Both the position numbers and the translations under genes were made by a program. Under the pieces are notes generated by a model. It saw only the letters and a list, made by a program, of their open reading frames with translations, searched no databases and was not told the origin of the DNA. A stretch of 64,000 nucleotides of DNA from Agaribacillus aureus (GTDB lineage Bacteria; Bacteroidota; Bacteroidia; Cytophagales; Cyclobacteriaceae), in contig JAUJEB010000012.1 of assembly GCA_030442055.1 (NCBI GenBank), positions 62,001 to 126,000 on the forward strand, given 5' to 3'. Shown piece after piece: positions 63,031 through 64,000 of this stretch; position 1 is the stretch's first letter, and each line of letters begins with the position of its first letter.

Positions 63031-64000
63031 TTATTGATTGCCTTTAACAATTACCTCAGCCAGTGTCAGCGAGCCCTTTCCGTTTAATCGGATTTTTACA
63101 AAGCGGCCTTCCGTATTTGGAATGGAAATGGTAACAGCGGGGTTGGGTGCCTGCTGTTGCAAAGCGCTCCAGACCATATTTCCGGCAGCATCCAGCAACG
63201 ATACGGTAAAGTTACTCAACTGCTTTGTGCCTGCATCAGTGCGGTTATAAATGGTGATTTCACGGACCGTATGGGTGTCTTGCAAATCCACTCTCCACCA
63301 TGGTTTTTCCTCCTCCAGCGTCCAGGAAGTTTGCTCCATCATGGTGTTGCCTTCGATTACGCCGTCCACAGCAATTTCGGCCCTTGGATAGGCGCGTTTG
63401 TCGCGGATAAAGGTGTGGGTACTGGATTGGACGCACGGTTTCATGAAGGCCAGGTTTTCGGCTACCTCGTATTGATATCCCCAATTATCGCCCAGCGGTA
63501 AATCGGCGGGTTTCTCCCACACTTTCGCGAGTTCTTCAAGTCTGTCAATAGCGTCCTGATCGATACGGCCTGCTGGGTTAGGAGAGATGTTTAGTATGTA
63601 TACCGAGTTATGAGAGTTGTAGCTATTTAATTTACCCAATAAATAATCGACACTTTTGCGTACGCGCATGTTGTTATTGTCATCCCACCACCAATCTATC
63701 TGCAAAAAATCCGATGCCGCTGTCGGCCGAAGGTAATCCGGGTGATAGGGGTAGTCACGGCCGGCCGCATCAGCAAAAGGCACCTCGGCGTGGGAAAGGT
63801 TTGACTCGTAGGTATGCGAGATTATCAGGCACTCGGGCTGTAACTTTTTGACCAGCGCTAATATTTCACCATAGTTAATGTCATCAAAGCTGGGTGTGGT
63901 CGGCCAGGTGCTCCATCCGTCGAAGTTCATATAATCAATTTTTCCATAGTTGGTCAACAACTCGGTGATTTGGTTTTTTATAAACTGAACATCGTTCCCC
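63031..64000 (-). CDS. GH29 alpha-L-fucosidase with F5/8C domain, truncated by window edge
   Basis: The open frame continues to the window edge, so the N-terminus lies outside; about 322 codons are visible. The start includes QITELLTNYGKIDYMNFDGW, the GH29 segment around the catalytic nucleophile (Asp of FDGW). Later segments are CLIISHTYESNLSH, WWWDDNNNMRVRKSV and LLNISPNPAGRIDQD, typical of the barrel's end. Residues from about 175 on form a discoidin-like (F5/8 type C) carbohydrate-binding domain, with AEIAVDGVIEGNTMMEQTSW and VRFVKIRL-like sequence at the end. It cleaves terminal alpha-L-fucose; the adjacent sulfatases suggest a sulfated fucan or fucosylated glycan. Confidence 0.9.
   Translation of the reverse strand, partial: GNDVQFIKNQITELLTNYGKIDYMNFDGWSTWPTTPSFDDINYGEILALVKKLQPECLIISHTYESNLSHAEVPFADAAGRDYPYHPDYLRPTAASDFLQIDWWWDDNNNMRVRKSVDYLLGKLNSYNSHNSVYILNISPNPAGRIDQDAIDRLEELAKVWEKPADLPLGDNWGYQYEVAENLAFMKPCVQSSTHTFIRDKRAYPRAEIAVDGVIEGNTMMEQTSWTLEEEKPWWRVDLQDTHTVREITIYNRTDAGTKQLSNFTVSLLDAAGNMVWSALQQQAPNPAVTISIPNTEGRFVKIRLNGKGSLTLAEVIVKGNQ

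Overview
The window looks like chromosomal DNA of a Bacteroidota bacterium, most likely of the Cytophagales type. Supporting signs are a one-protein hybrid two-component sensor with AraC output, a LytTR response regulator, many secreted or lipoprotein enzymes including three sulfatases, AT-rich leaders that mostly lack a Shine-Dalgarno sequence, and a tRNA-Arg without encoded CCA. No ribosomal RNA, phage, transposase gene or CRISPR array was seen.

Layout. 0-4.3 kb: a truncated membrane-anchored protein (minus), a LytTR response regulator (plus) that overlaps tail-to-tail with a large hybrid histidine kinase (minus), and a small DUF2892 membrane protein. 4.3-5.6 kb: five copies of a 199-bp palindromic repeat; a sixth, truncated and inverted copy lies at 13.3 kb. 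5.7-11.4 kb: a TolC / membrane-fusion / RND efflux operon. 11.8-13.1 kb: a secreted protein of unknown role. 13.8-18.3 kb: RraA-like protein, short-chain dehydrogenase, a decayed gene, a sulfatase and an AraC regulator. 18.6-22.5 kb: a duplicated-domain secreted protein, a lipoprotein related to cholesterol-dependent cytolysins, and a site-2 protease. 22.5-26.0 kb: sugar-acid catabolism (IlvD/Edd dehydratase, KDPGal-type aldolase, KDGal kinase). 26.3-27.1 kb: tRNA-Arg(TCT) and a small cytosolic protein with an unusually strong ribosome binding site.

27.2-47.4 kb is the most unusual part. A hybrid two-component regulator is followed by a co-directional nine-gene run of exported proteins. At least five of these (378, 610, about 594, 663 and 666 aa) belong to one paralogous family that I do not recognise. 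They are accompanied by a TIG/NHL lipoprotein, a possible outer-membrane barrel, a divergent 693-aa protein and a terminal HExxH metalloprotease. The block contains no SusC/SusD pair, although hybrid sensors of this type usually control SusCD loci. It lies between two imperfect direct repeats of about 66 bp, each carrying the 3' end of an HxlR-type regulator gene.

47.4-52.2 kb: an HxlR regulator divergent from a DoxX-like gene, a Crp/Fnr regulator, an AT-rich ATPase plus small-protein pair that resembles anti-phage modules, and a serine hydrolase. 52.5-57.9 kb: an nrfH-nrfA-ccsBA operon for respiratory nitrite ammonification, with the CX2CK active-site haem motif. 57.9-64 kb: a small lipoprotein, DoxX, AraC, two sulfatases and a truncated GH29 alpha-L-fucosidase. 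Together with the 15.7-kb sulfatase these suggest use of sulfated, fucose-containing polysaccharides.

A second unusual signal crosses these regions. A short element with imperfect inverted arms occurs four times, and each time its right half runs exactly into the start codon of an envelope-related gene: the RND pump, tolC, the 666-aa family member and nrfA.
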